Shown here: in pieces, positions 55,876 to 64,000 of the stretch
Layout: every line of letters begins with the position of its first letter
How positions within the stretch are numbered: position 1 is the stretch's first letter
NCBI RefSeq assembly: GCF_026341775.1
Contig: NZ_JAPEOB010000002.1
Span: 186,001 to 250,000, forward strand
DNA: 64,000 bases
From: Streptomyces sp. NBC_00654
Lineage (GTDB): Bacteria; Actinomycetota; Actinomycetes; Streptomycetales; Streptomycetaceae
Direction of reading: 5' to 3'
The notes under the pieces: model-generated
Seen by the model: the letters and a program-made list of their open reading frames with translations, nothing else
Database searches by the model: none
What the model was told of the DNA's origin: nothing
Program-made: the position numbers and the translations under genes

Positions 55876-56875
55876 CGAAGATGGAGGCCGCACCGGACCA
55901 GGCGGTGATCCTCACCGTGCACGAGATGAAGCCTCTGGCCCGCAAGACTCGCGGGCCGCGGCAGCGGCAGCGGCAGCGGTGATGGCAACGGTGACGGAAC
56001 TCGCGCGCGACTTCCATGACACCGACGTCGAGGTGACCTGGGAGCCGCCCTCGTGGGAGCGGCACTGACACCGCTGGCAGCACTCCGTAGTCTGCTCTGA
56101 CACAGGACGGCATGATGTTTGGCGGGAGACCCTGTCGGGGCGGGTGAATCTCCCTCGCGTACGTGGGGATTGCATGCCGGGGAGTGATGCCGAACCTCAC
56201 GGCGCAGGCGGGTGGATTTCGCGGGTCCAGTGAAGCGGCGGCAGAGGATTCCCAAGTACGTCGGGGGTCACCAGCGTGAGAAGCGGTTGCCAACGGCTGG
56301 GTTCACAGGTCGACGACGCGTTCTTGCGGCAGCCGCCAGGTCGACGACCCCGTCCCAGCGCCTGCTTCTCCTAAGCCGACTTCCCGCATTCCCGCGGACG
56401 CTGCCCCACGGACACCGGCGTGCTCGGGAGGCCGCTCTGATCCCGTCGTGGCCGAGAGGCTGAGCCTCCGCCCCATCAGCGGACGGCGCTGCCGCTTGTC
56501 GGGTACGGCAGAGCGCCTCGAACTTGGCTGCCGGCAGAGCCCGTTGCCGTTTCATCCTGCCCATGCCGGACCGACTCACTCCCGAACAGGAAGCTACGAG
56601 TCAAGATTTTCTCGCCCTTGGGCAACGGGCCCGACGACTCGGTTGGTGAATCGTGAAGCAAAGGGTGATGCCGACGTGATCGACTTGCGCGACCGGGCAA
56701 TCAGGATCATCTTTGTAAATTGAGAAGCAGAGCACCGAGAGCGCGATATCCGCCTGCACTCTCGACTAATTTTCGCGAAAGTCCAGGCGGTAGGGAATCA
56801 GTTGGATCCTCAGCGGTCTCGGTGAATGCTGACGGTCGCACGATACAAAGGTCGAACCGGATTCGGGAGAAGGCA
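55876..56875. other. Long intergenic stretch
   Basis: About 1 kb without a convincing gene. A plus-strand frame ending at 56068 (ELARDFHDTDVEVTWEPPSWERH) could be a gene tail of unknown family. GC content falls after about 56590, towards the small genes that follow. Confidence 0.4.
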
Positions 56876-57187
56876 ATGGCCACTCAGACGACTTCCCATT
56901 ACGTTGTCCAAAGCATACCCGTGGGAGCACGGAGGGACCTGACATGGGGCCCTAACTCATACTTCGACCAAGGGTCGTTCAGTGTTTCCGCGCACCCTGT
57001 CACCACCCTCAGGCAGACGCTCTTCTGGCTCACGGTTGACGACATATCGATGGGCAAGAAGGACATCGGATCCGGCGACATAAGTAATGTCCAGTCCTAC
57101 CTCTGGGTGAAGGTGAGGAACAGCGGGTTGGCCGGTCAAGGAAATGTGACTTCTTACACCGCCTACCTCACTCGGAACATCCCCTGA
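56876..57187 (+). CDS. Small protein of unknown function
   Basis: The frame has 103 residues from ATG 56876, with GGAGAAGG just upstream, a good ribosome site. It starts MATQTTSHYVVQSIPVGARR and is rich in polar and aromatic residues in alternating pattern (YFDQGSFSVSAHPVTT, LFWLTVDDISMG, VTSYTAYLTRN), suggesting a beta-sandwich. No signal peptide, membrane segment or cysteine is present. Its GC content is lower than the window average. The next small gene follows after 82 bases and may be co-transcribed. Confidence 0.7.
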   Translation: MATQTTSHYVVQSIPVGARRDLTWGPNSYFDQGSFSVSAHPVTTLRQTLFWLTVDDISMGKKDIGSGDISNVQSYLWVKVRNSGLAGQGNVTSYTAYLTRNIP

Positions 57188-57269
57188 GCGAGCCACGGCC
57201 GATCAATCAAGCGGACAGCGGACAGCGGACAGTCCGGAAGGTCATACAGCCGGTACTGGAGGGATAGGC

Positions 57270-57506
57270 ATGCGCGTTTCCATCACTCATGATGCCCAGG
57301 GATTCATCACGGCTCTCGCAGCATCGCCCCCCGATGCACCGGTGGCGAGCCTCACTCCACAGGCAGGCGAGAGCGTCACGGAACTGGATGTTCCGGAGGT
57401 GAGCGCCGAGGGCGACCCTCAACAGATAGTCGAGCGCCTGACGGACCTGGTCGAGAACTACCGCATCGACGTTCGCGCCGAAGCACTGACACGCAAGCAG
57501 GGCTGA
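57270..57506 (+). CDS. Small conserved-looking hypothetical protein
   Basis: This 78-residue frame begins MRVSITHDAQGFITALAASP behind CTGGAGGG. The C-terminal half is a charged helix (PQQIVERLTDLVENYRIDVR). It lies downstream of the 103-residue gene on the same strand, so the two may form a small operon. The leader contains three GCGGACA units in tandem (57211-57231). No function can be assigned. Confidence 0.65.
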   Translation: MRVSITHDAQGFITALAASPPDAPVASLTPQAGESVTELDVPEVSAEGDPQQIVERLTDLVENYRIDVRAEALTRKQG

Positions 57507-57810
57507 CTGCGAGTTGGTCGCGTGCGGGCCAAGCGCTCTCTGGTCATCAGGATCAGAGGCGAAGAGCGGGATCATCCAGCGCAGTACCTTTTTGCCGACG
57601 CGGGCTTCGAGCGTGGCGGGGTGCTTCACCGCCTGGTTCATCCTCGCGCCGCCCATCATCCGCATCAAGGGTGGCTGAGGCGGAGAAGCCGTTCGACGGG
57701 CTTACGTCGCCACTTTCGGCCGGGGTGACCACGTCACCCCCTGACAGGGTTAAACGGCAAGCTGAGCAGCGCCTTCCGCCCTGTGTACGGCAGGCCCCAT
57801 CCGGATCTGT
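57507..57810. other. Intergenic stretch
   Basis: No gene is supported between the small gene and the methyltransferase remnant, which converge here. Confidence 0.4.
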
Positions 57811-58270
57811 CTATCGGGTGGCAATGAGGGCCTCGGTGCGGATCGTTTCCTCGTACTGGCCCGAGGGGTCGTACGTCAGGAGCGCGCGGCGCAGCTCCAC
57901 CTCGAAGGGTTCCCTGCGTTCCCCGAGCTGCGCCGGGGTGGAATAGGAGTTGCTCAGTTCCAGGCCGATCAGCTCCTCCGCGCTACGCGCCACGACCTGG
58001 TCGAACGGCACCACCTCGATCATGGAGAACGGCGGGCGTTCCACCGCGCTCTGGCAGGTCTCCGTCGGCTTGGGGTAGGCCCCGGCCCCCGCCCTGCGGG
58101 CCGTTCCGACGTAGGCGGATCGGACGTCTGCGACCACCGGTGCCCAGCCGGGCAGGAGCGTGGTGCCGGGCGGTCCGGCCGGTTGCCGTGCCGGTCGAAC
58201 TGGCGGGCCGTAGCCCGGTCGACGGCCTCGCGCCGCCGCTCGGGGAACTCACGGGATGTCGCCCACCAGA
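57811..58270 (-). pseudogene. SAM-methyltransferase C-terminal remnant, frame-shifted
   Basis: The first piece reads WATSREFPERRREAVDRATA. A frameshift near 58190 leads to PPGTTLLPGWAPVVADVRSA, then PFSMIEVVPFDQVVARSAEE, LSNSYSTPAQLGERREPFE and a normal stop. This is the C-terminal half of a class I methyltransferase (the S.R.P...L......F...L segment). The SAM-binding N-terminal half is missing. Confidence 0.6.
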
Positions 58271-58436
58271 GCAGCCTCACCTGAGCGCCACCACACCCCT
58301 GTCCTTGAGGTTCCGATGGAGGTATATGGTCGTATTGGTGAATTGCTCACCGTGTGCGCCATGTCGGGTACATACGTCACCTGCGGCACGACCCGATGCA
58401 TGGTGTGAGCAGGAATGACGAAGGAGTCGGTGCAAA

Positions 58437-59501
58437 GTGAAGGCTGCACGCTATTACGACCGCGGTGACATCCGTATCGAGGATGTCCCGGAGCCCGCTG
58501 TCCGACCGGGCACGGTGGGCATCGACGTCGCGTACTGCGGGATCTGCGGCACGGACCTGCACGAGTACCTGGACGGACCGATCTTCGTGCCGCCGGCCGG
58601 CCATCCGCACCCGGTGTCGGGCGAGGCCGCCCCCGTGACCCTCGGCCACGAGATGTCCGGCACCGTCTACGCGGTGGGCGAGGGCGTCGAAGGCGTGAAG
58701 CCGGGCGACCGCGTCGTCGTGGAGCCCTACATCCTGCGCCCCGGCGTCGACACCAGCGAGAACAACCCGACCTACCACATCTCGCCCGACATGAACTTCA
58801 TCGGGCTCGGCGGCCGCGGCGGCGGGCTCGCGGAGAAGATCGTCGTCGAGCGCCGTTGGGTCCACCCGGTCGGCGACGTCCCGCTGGACCAGGCTGCCCT
58901 GATCGAACCGCTCTCGGTGGGTTACCACGCCTTCCAGCGCTCGGGCGCGAAGGCGGGCAACTTCGCCCTCGTCGGCGGCGCCGGTCCCATCGGGCTGCTC
59001 ACCTGCGCGGTCCTCAAGGCGATGGGCGTCGAGGTCGCGGTCTCCGAACTCAGCCCGCTGCGCCGCCAGAAGGCGCTGGACGCCAAGGTCGCCGACCACG
59101 TCATCGACCCCGCTACCACCGACGTCGCCGAGGAAGTCCGGCGTCTCACCGGCGGCAAGGGCGCGGACGTCGCCTTCGAGGCCACCTCCGTCAACGTGGT
59201 CCTCGATACGCTGTTCGACGCGGTGAAGCCGGGCGGTGTCATCACGGTCATCTCGATCTGGGGCAAGCCGGCCTCGATCGACATGCAGAAGCTCGTCCTC
59301 AAGGAGGTCGACCTGCGCGGCACCATCGCGTACGTCAACTCCCACCCGCAGACCATCAAGCTCGTGCAGGAAGGGCGCATCGACCTTGCGCCGTTCATCA
59401 CGAAGACCATCGGACTGGACGACCTCGTCGGCGAGGGCTTCGAGACACTGATCCACCACAACGAGACCGCCGTCAAGATCCTGGTCGATCCCCGCGCCTG
59501 A
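58437..59501 (+). CDS. Zinc-dependent 2,3-butanediol dehydrogenase-like enzyme
   Basis: This 354-residue medium-chain dehydrogenase starts at GTG behind AAGGAG. Catalytic zinc ligands are in YCGICGTDLHEY and GHEMSGTV (GHE motif). The structural zinc loop with four cysteines is absent; the matching segment reads RPGVDTSENNPTYHISPDMN. The NAD-binding motif is VGGAGPIGLLTC. The pattern CGICGTDLHEYLDGPIFVP is typical of (R,R)-butanediol dehydrogenases of actinobacteria. It likely interconverts acetoin and 2,3-butanediol. It has no operon partner and is followed by a perfect palindrome. Confidence 0.92.
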   Translation: MKAARYYDRGDIRIEDVPEPAVRPGTVGIDVAYCGICGTDLHEYLDGPIFVPPAGHPHPVSGEAAPVTLGHEMSGTVYAVGEGVEGVKPGDRVVVEPYILRPGVDTSENNPTYHISPDMNFIGLGGRGGGLAEKIVVERRWVHPVGDVPLDQAALIEPLSVGYHAFQRSGAKAGNFALVGGAGPIGLLTCAVLKAMGVEVAVSELSPLRRQKALDAKVADHVIDPATTDVAEEVRRLTGGKGADVAFEATSVNVVLDTLFDAVKPGGVITVISIWGKPASIDMQKLVLKEVDLRGTIAYVNSHPQTIKLVQEGRIDLAPFITKTIGLDDLVGEGFETLIHHNETAVKILVDPRA

Positions 59502-60033
59502 CGCGCACGGCGAGATGTCCATGCCCTCGCAGGACGCTTCGGCAGGTTCGAACCTGCGCGGGTGAGGGCGTGGGCGGCTCTCGCCGAAAACCCCCTCACC
59601 CGCCCCGTTCTCGCGGATCATGATCCGCGAGAACGGGGCGCCGCTGTTCCTCGGCGGCGATGTCGCTCGACCGTTCGCGTCGAGACCCTGACGTCGACGG
59701 CCGTGCCTTCGCCGCGCCCGATCCCGTGCCGCGCGACCTGGCGCAAGGTGTCGTCGTGGTCGCCGGGCCGACGCGGGCACAGGCACTTCCACGACGCGGC
59801 GAAGACCTACCCTGGGAAACGAAATGATCAATGAGAGCCGCACATCTTGAATCCCGCTGGTCAGTGGAGCTGCTTGGGAGATCGGTGGCGCACTCGCCCT
59901 GGTCGGGAGCGGGAGACTGGCGTGTAGACCATCTGACTCGTCGGGGATACGGGTTTCCGGTTTCGGCCGCGCTGGGGCGGCGGGCGGCGGGCTTCTACGA
60001 TCGCGGGCGGGTGTCGCACCGTTGGGGAGGGGA
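59502..60033. other. Intergenic stretch with palindrome
   Basis: No gene is supported. The 40-base palindrome at 59601-59640 is the only marked structure. Confidence 0.45.
59601..59640. terminator. Perfect 40-base palindrome after the dehydrogenase gene
   Basis: The arms CGCCCCGTTCTCGCGGATCA and its exact complement meet without a spacer, about 100 bases after the stop codon. It would form a very stable hairpin in RNA and fits a terminator. A dimeric protein site is the alternative. Confidence 0.7.
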
Positions 60034-60395
60034 ACCGCGTCGTCGCTGGAGAAGATCTCAGCTCGCCGTGCCGAGCTGGATCAGCTCGCGGAAACGCTGG
60101 CCGAGGTGGACGCCGAGCGCGAGGAACTCGCGGTCCCGGAACGGGTCCTTACGCGTCTGTACGAGCAGAAAGCCGAGGCTGTCCCCGGTGGGCAGGGCGC
60201 CGGTCCAACGCGGCGGGTGCAGGTCGCGGGCCGGCCGGTGCTGAAGGTGCCGCACCGCAATGAGGCTTCGGGCGCGTCCGTGCTCTCACTGGCCCTCCAC
60301 GCGGGCGCCTGCACACTGATGGGCCAGCTCGATGCCGAACTCGTCGTCGCCGAGCTGCACCGGGGTGGTGACGACAAACGGATCGAAGCGTCCGG
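60034..60395 (+). pseudogene. Fragment of Streptomyces coiled-coil protein
   Basis: The frame reads ARRAELDQLAETLAEVDAER, then EELAVPERVLTRLYEQ and VQVAGRPVLKVPHRNE. This N-terminal coiled-coil with the VAGR...L.PHR segment belongs to a small conserved Streptomyces protein. The downstream winged-helix-like half is replaced by unrelated sequence that joins the IS256 remnant. Confidence 0.5.
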
Positions 60396-60944
60396 GACGT
60401 GCTGATGCTGGTCCGCGACGGCCTCTCCGCCCTGCCCGACGCGGTCAGCACCGTCTGACCCCGGACCGTGGTGCAGACCTGCGTGGTCCACCTGATCCGC
60501 AACAGCCTGCGCTACGCCTCGCGCCGCGACCGGGCCGATATCGTCCGCGACCTCAAGCCCGTCTGCACCGCCGCCAACGAGGACCAGGCTCGCACCCGGC
60601 TGGAAGAGTTCGCCGTGAAATGGGGCAGGAAGTACCCATCGATGCCCGGAGCCTGGGAACGGGCCTGGAGCGAGTTCGTACCCTTCCTCGGCCTGCCGGA
60701 CGCGATCCGCCAGGTCGTCCACACCACGAACGCCATCGAGAGTCCGAACGCCCGCTACCGGGGCGCGGCCCAAGCCCGCGGCCACTTCCCCAATGAGACC
60801 GCCGCCCTCAAGCGCCTCTATCTGACCACCCTCCCCCTGAACCCCACCGGCCGCGGCCGCCAGCGCTGGAACAACCGCTGGAAGACCGCCCTCAACGAGT
60901 TCGACGTCCTCTTCGACGGCCGCCTCACCGCCAACCGAGCGTAG
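60396..60944 (+). pseudogene. IS256-family (Mutator) transposase C-terminal remnant
   Basis: The frame reads DVLMLVRDGLSALPDAVSTV, then TGA at 60456-60458 where the family has Trp, and continues in frame with VVQTCVVHLIRNSLRYASRR, VVHTTNAIESPNARYRGAAQ and FPNETAALKRLYL to the end. The N-terminal half with the first catalytic Asp is missing. The nonsense codon and truncation mean it is inactive. Confidence 0.85.
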
Positions 60945-61079
60945 GCCGATCAGCCCACCGAAGAACCTGTAGGCCAAACAGACGGTCTACACCAGATTCC
61001 TGACAGACCCGCGCCCGAGCCCGTACTCCCGTTGCAGATCGCGATCTTGCTGGTCGGGGTCGGCCCGGAAACGGGCGCG

Positions 61080-61350
61080 GCCACCGGTGATCATCGGTGT
61101 GTGAAGACTGAGGATCAGACGGTGGCCACAGGTCACAGCCTGGGTCCTGCCCGCTGGCAGGAGATGTTCGCGCTCTTGCTGGGCCGCATCACGGGACGGT
61201 CCGTCCGAGTGGAACGCCGACGCCGGGCACGGGCGTTCGTGCTCGGGTTGTTGTCGGACCCGCCGCACGAAGACTGCAGGACGCCAGGGGCTGTCCCGTA
61301 CGGCCTGCGGCACCTGCTGTCGCGAGCCAGATGGGTCCTGCCTCTGTCGG
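61080..61350 (+). pseudogene. IS701-type transposase N-terminal fragment
   Basis: The frame has RWQEMFALLLGRITGRSVRV, then ERRRRARAFVLGLLSDPPHE and GLRHLLSRARW. Streptomyces IS701-type transposases begin W...F..L..RIAGRF.RVEPR.RARAFVLGLL and later (G)MQ.LL..A.W. A deletion is visible between PPHED and GLRHLL, and the catalytic part is lacking. The short gap 60945-61079 has no gene. Confidence 0.65.
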
Positions 61351-61389
61351 CCTCGCTCTCTGCGCTCGTGGCGCACTTGAACGTCGAGC

Positions 61390-61671
61390 TCAGAGCAGGT
61401 CGCGTTCCATGAAGTCGTCCGTCTCCTCCCCGTCGATGAAGCGGCAGGCTCCTGTTGTCAGGTCGACCGCGACCGGCAGGTTTCCGCCGAGTTGCATGTC
61501 CTCGCGACCATGGTCGAGGTAATCGACGTGGTCGTAAGGAGCGATGAACTGTCCTCCGTCGGTGAAGCAGTACTCGGGGATGATCCGGACACGGGAGGAC
61601 GGGCCCCAGGACCTGCTTTCCTCAGCGAGGAACTCCGCGGCCCTGCGCTCGGCCTGTTCCCTGTCGAGCAT
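61390..61671 (-). CDS. YrhB/Imm35-like small protein
   Basis: The 93-residue protein starts MLDREQAERRAAEFLAEE, then has VRIIPEYCFTDGGQFIAPYD, then GGNLPVAVDLTTGACRFIDG. The order (helix with A...L, a strand with Y/F-rich core, GG..P..VD..TG....) matches YrhB/immunity-protein-35-like proteins. Such proteins often protect against peptidase or other polymorphic toxins. No toxin gene is adjacent. ATG 61671 has only a weak ribosome site. Confidence 0.65.
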   Translation of the reverse strand: MLDREQAERRAAEFLAEESRSWGPSSRVRIIPEYCFTDGGQFIAPYDHVDYLDHGREDMQLGGNLPVAVDLTTGACRFIDGEETDDFMERDLL

Positions 61672-61989
61672 GTCAGTTGGTCCTCATGAGGTAGTAGTTG
61701 CGGTATCTGCTGGCGGCCGGATTGGCCTTGGAGGCATCCTCGGCGCACGCACATCTCCGGCAGGCACGGTGGCATGGATTTCACGAGGTCGACGTAGCCA
61801 CTTCCCTGCACGGTGCCACAGGCAGACGACAGGAATCGGCAGGATGGAGCGGCAGGCACGGGAGTTCGATGTGATCCGCCGGCGTAGAAACCGTGATGGT
61901 CGCCGGTCTCTTGCCTGCGCTGTCGTCACGTCAACTCCAGCTGGGCTCGGACGATCTACGCGATCCCTGAACTTGCAACCGCCCTGGGA

Positions 61990-62200
61990 TGAGATGCTCC
62001 GACCCGCGCGGCGAGCACATTCGGCGGGGACCACGCCGGAGTACGGCCGGAACGAGATCCCGGCATGCCGAAGTCCGTAGAGCCGCTGGGCCGGCCCAGC
62101 GGAGAGTTCCGTGCGGGTCAGCACGTGCTCTCGCGCCTTCGCCCACGCAGGACCACGCGGTGGAGCCGAGCCCGGACCCGGTCCAGGCCCCACTGCGCGA
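61990..62200 (-). pseudogene. Tyrosine integrase C-terminal remnant
   Basis: The minus-strand frame includes WAKAREHVLTRTELSAGPAQ then RLYGLRHAGISFRPYSGVVP and AECARRAGRSISS. This matches the catalytic box of tyrosine recombinases (LRHAG.S....AGV...E.ARRAGHS), with the final tyrosine segment missing. It probably derives from an integrative element. Bases 61672-61989 and 62201-62439 show no gene. Confidence 0.6.
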
Positions 62201-62439
62201 ACCGCCGGTGCACCGTCTGCCAGGCCGGGCCGGACACTGGCGGAAGCCGCCGCCAGTGTTCGGCACGGGGTGGCCAGAGCTTGCGGGGCCACCGGGCATG
62301 ACGCTGTGGAGGGAAGGCACGCCTCGTACTGCGTCCGCGACTTGACGAGTGGGTCCACCAACAGCGACTGCTGCGAGCCCTGTTGCCTCACCCGGCGTCC
62401 ACCGAACGCGTCATTGCCCCCGGCCAGGACGAGAAGGAG

Positions 62440-63042
62440 TCACTGCCCTTCGGGCACCAAGAACATGACCAGCGAACCGCGCACACCGGAACTCACTTCG
62501 CTCACTTCGTGCAGCAGGTCGTTGGTGCCGACGAGAATCGAGCCGCGGCGAAGGATGAACCGGCGGGATTGCTCGTTGTCCATGTGAGCCACAAACTCAC
62601 CCCCAGTGTAGTCATCGCTGAGGCCGATCACGACGTTGGCGCAGTACTCCGGGTTCGATTCCGAGTCGGTGTGCCGTCCTATGTATTGGCCCTGCTGCAT
62701 GTAGTTGGCCTGCGCCCGTCGCACGGACACTTTGTGGCCACACAGCTCGCCCCAGTAGGCCATTGCCTCACTCTTGGCAATGATCTCAAGGATCTTCTCG
62801 GCGATGTGCGGCGCTGCCACCTCATGAGGTACGGATCTGGACTCGGACACCGCGATGTCGAAGGAGTCGACGACTATGCGCCCGACCTCGACACTGTTGT
62901 TGTCGCCGATTCCCACATCACGCGGCAGCTTCTCGCAAAGCCCGACCAGCCGATCGATCTCCTCTGCGGAGTAGGGCCCGCCATCGGGTCCGTCGATCAT
63001 CAGGACGGAATCCTGTATGAGCAGTTCGCGGTTGGTACTCAT
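62440..63042 (-). CDS. 2-oxoglutarate/Fe(II)-dependent oxygenase
   Basis: This 200-residue protein has the facial triad: His and Asp in QYIGRHTDSESNPEY and a second His in VGTNDLLHEVSEV, followed by Arg in SGVRGSLVMFLV for 2-oxoglutarate. The strand ANVVIGLSDDYTGGEFVAH is typical of the prolyl-4-hydroxylase-like (P4Hc) fold. It follows the DDAH-like gene by 27 bases on the same strand, so they form one operon. Hydroxylation of an amino acid, free or bound, is plausible. The substrate is unknown. Confidence 0.93.
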   Translation of the reverse strand: MSTNRELLIQDSVLMIDGPDGGPYSAEEIDRLVGLCEKLPRDVGIGDNNSVEVGRIVVDSFDIAVSESRSVPHEVAAPHIAEKILEIIAKSEAMAYWGELCGHKVSVRRAQANYMQQGQYIGRHTDSESNPEYCANVVIGLSDDYTGGEFVAHMDNEQSRRFILRRGSILVGTNDLLHEVSEVSSGVRGSLVMFLVPEGQ

Positions 63043-63069
63043 GATTCAGCCTCCCTATTGGCCTCTGGG

Positions 63070-63876
63070 TCAGCGAAGCACCAGCGTGCAGCACTTGACG
63101 CTGCCGCCGGCCTTGAGAAGTTCCGATACGTCCACTCCGATGGGGCTGAAACCCCGTTTCTCCAACTGCAGAATCAGCCCGGTGGCACTCTTGGGCAGAA
63201 GCACGTTCCGACCGTCCGAAAAGGCGTTGAGTCCGAACACCGCGGCGTCGTCGTCCGACGCGATGACGGCGTCCGGGAACATCTCCTTCAGAACTGCCTG
63301 GCTGCCGGTCGTGAACGCCGCCGGATAGTACATGACTTCAGTATCTGACAATACGGCCAGTGCGGTGTCCAAGTGGTAGTGCCTCGGGTTGACCAGGGTC
63401 AGCCCCGTGACCGGAAGCCCGAAGAACTCCTGAGCTTCGGCGTGTGACCTGGAGTCCGTACGGAAGCCCGTGCCGGCCAGGATCCGGCGGCCGACGGTCA
63501 GGTAGTCGCCTTCTCCCTCATTGATGAACTCCGGCCACAAGACATCCTCGTAACCGTTCCGCACGAACCAATCCAGATAGGCGGGCCCTTCGGCCGTGCG
63601 CTCGACATGCCGGAATCGGGCACCCAGGACCTTTCCGTCGACGACCGTGGCACCGTTCGCAGCGAAGACCATGTCCGGGAGGCCGGGGACAGGGTCCACT
63701 ACCTCAACGGCGTGCCCGAGGTGCGTGTAGAGCCGGCGGAGCTCCTCCCACTGACGCACCGCCAGGCCGTTGTCGACCGGCTTCTCCGGTGCCATCCATG
63801 GGTTGATCGAGTAGACGACGTCGAAGTGCTGAGGACGGCACATCAGCAGTCGGTGTGGCTTGGCCGTACGGAACAT
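63070..63876 (-). CDS. DDAH-like amidinohydrolase (guanidino-modifying enzyme family)
   Basis: The 268-residue protein has DDAH/arginine-deiminase-superfamily motifs: MCRPQHFDVVYSINPWM near the start, LPDMVFAANGATV, FINEGEGDYL with the acidic pair, the catalytic His in VNPRHYHLDTAL and the nucleophilic Cys in GGSVKCCTLVLR. DDAH hydrolyses methylated arginines to citrulline and methylamines; relatives act on arginine or ornithine-type substrates. ATG 63876 begins the frame; the upstream region up to 64000 should hold the promoter. It is transcribed ahead of the 2OG oxygenase. Confidence 0.92.
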   Translation of the reverse strand: MFRTAKPHRLLMCRPQHFDVVYSINPWMAPEKPVDNGLAVRQWEELRRLYTHLGHAVEVVDPVPGLPDMVFAANGATVVDGKVLGARFRHVERTAEGPAYLDWFVRNGYEDVLWPEFINEGEGDYLTVGRRILAGTGFRTDSRSHAEAQEFFGLPVTGLTLVNPRHYHLDTALAVLSDTEVMYYPAAFTTGSQAVLKEMFPDAVIASDDDAAVFGLNAFSDGRNVLLPKSATGLILQLEKRGFSPIGVDVSELLKAGGSVKCCTLVLR

Positions 63877-64000
63877 TCACCGCTCCGTTCTAGAATTCGT
63901 GGTTCCGAAATGAGACAGCATCGAACGCCTTCGATTCGGCTCGATGTGAATCTGGTTGTCAGCGGCTCCGAGACTCGTCGGTCCACCCGATTCCGCGTCC
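63877..64000. other. Upstream region of DDAH-like gene, window edge
   Basis: The leader of the minus-strand gene. The inverted arrangement CGAACGCCTTCGATTCG is visible near 63924-63940. No further gene can be seen. Confidence 0.35.

Noticed and set aside
51618..58270. The two methyltransferase pieces considered as halves of one split gene
   Set aside because: Their order and sequence style do not fit one gene; they read as different methyltransferase subfamilies.
1..64000. tRNA, rRNA and riboswitch genes
   Set aside because: None recognised by eye on either strand; a covariance-model scan would be needed to exclude small RNAs.

Overview
The DNA is high-GC actinobacterial, almost certainly Streptomyces or a close relative. 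The signs are strong third-position GC bias, GTG starts, ATGA stop/start overlaps, an HrdB-type sigma factor, PucR and NarL-type regulators, DUF4232-type lipoproteins and Streptomyces-type insertion sequences. The mixture of intact operons with many broken transposases, integrases and truncated genes suggests an accessory region, such as a chromosome arm. That placement is inference.

Region 1 (0.2-16 kb) is one intact catabolic locus. A PucR regulator (227-1822) faces a tightly packed minus-strand operon running from 15953 to 2002. In transcription order it encodes a serine beta-lactamase-like hydrolase, an oligopeptide ABC transporter (binding lipoprotein, two permeases, two ATPases), a rare S9 peptidase-S12 hydrolase fusion, an M20 deacylase, a GNAT acyltransferase and an N-acylamino-acid racemase. 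The last three match the known N-succinyl route that converts D- to L-amino acids. The locus therefore looks like an import-cleave-invert pathway for peptides, possibly D-residue peptides.

Region 2 (16.9-27.7 kb) holds scattered metabolic genes: a GrpB-like protein, an FAD amine oxidase divergent from a second PucR regulator, a cupin divergent from a VOC protein, a ricin-like beta-trefoil protein, and a quinone-oxidoreductase-like enzyme divergent from a TetR regulator. The last pair lies between two ISL3 transposase remnants.

Region 3 (27.9-41.6 kb) carries a Cys-rich protein of unknown function, a lipoprotein, a sigma factor translationally coupled to a uvrA paralogue, and a secreted glycine-rich protein. 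The uvrA gene is split by a 981-bp IS5-family element. The sigma stop codon lies inside a MITE-like repeat. The secreted-protein gene sits between two inverted, inactivated IS copies of equal length (893 bp).

Region 4 (40.9-50.2 kb) contains conjugative-element debris (FtsK/Tra and integrase fragments) around an intact fusion of a terpene-cyclase-like alpha/alpha-barrel and a HAD phosphatase domain. A two-component system, a DUF4190-like membrane protein, a DUF4232 lipoprotein, IS21 debris and a SUKH/SMI1 protein follow.

Region 5 (50.3-64 kb) starts with an intact IS3 element next to a truncated methyltransferase. It continues with a GNAT pseudogene, a SnoaL-like protein, a thioredoxin-reductase-like flavoprotein without its redox cysteines, two small unknown proteins, a methyltransferase tail, a butanediol-dehydrogenase-type enzyme, IS256, IS701 and integrase debris, and a YrhB/Imm35-like protein. 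It ends with a 2OG-Fe(II) oxygenase and a DDAH-like enzyme in one operon at the window edge.

The strongest candidates for unusual biology are the cyclase-HAD fusion, the peptide/D-amino-acid operon with its S9-S12 fusion, and the CxxC-less reductase. No tRNA, rRNA or CRISPR array was seen. All family calls come from reading motifs by eye, without database searches.
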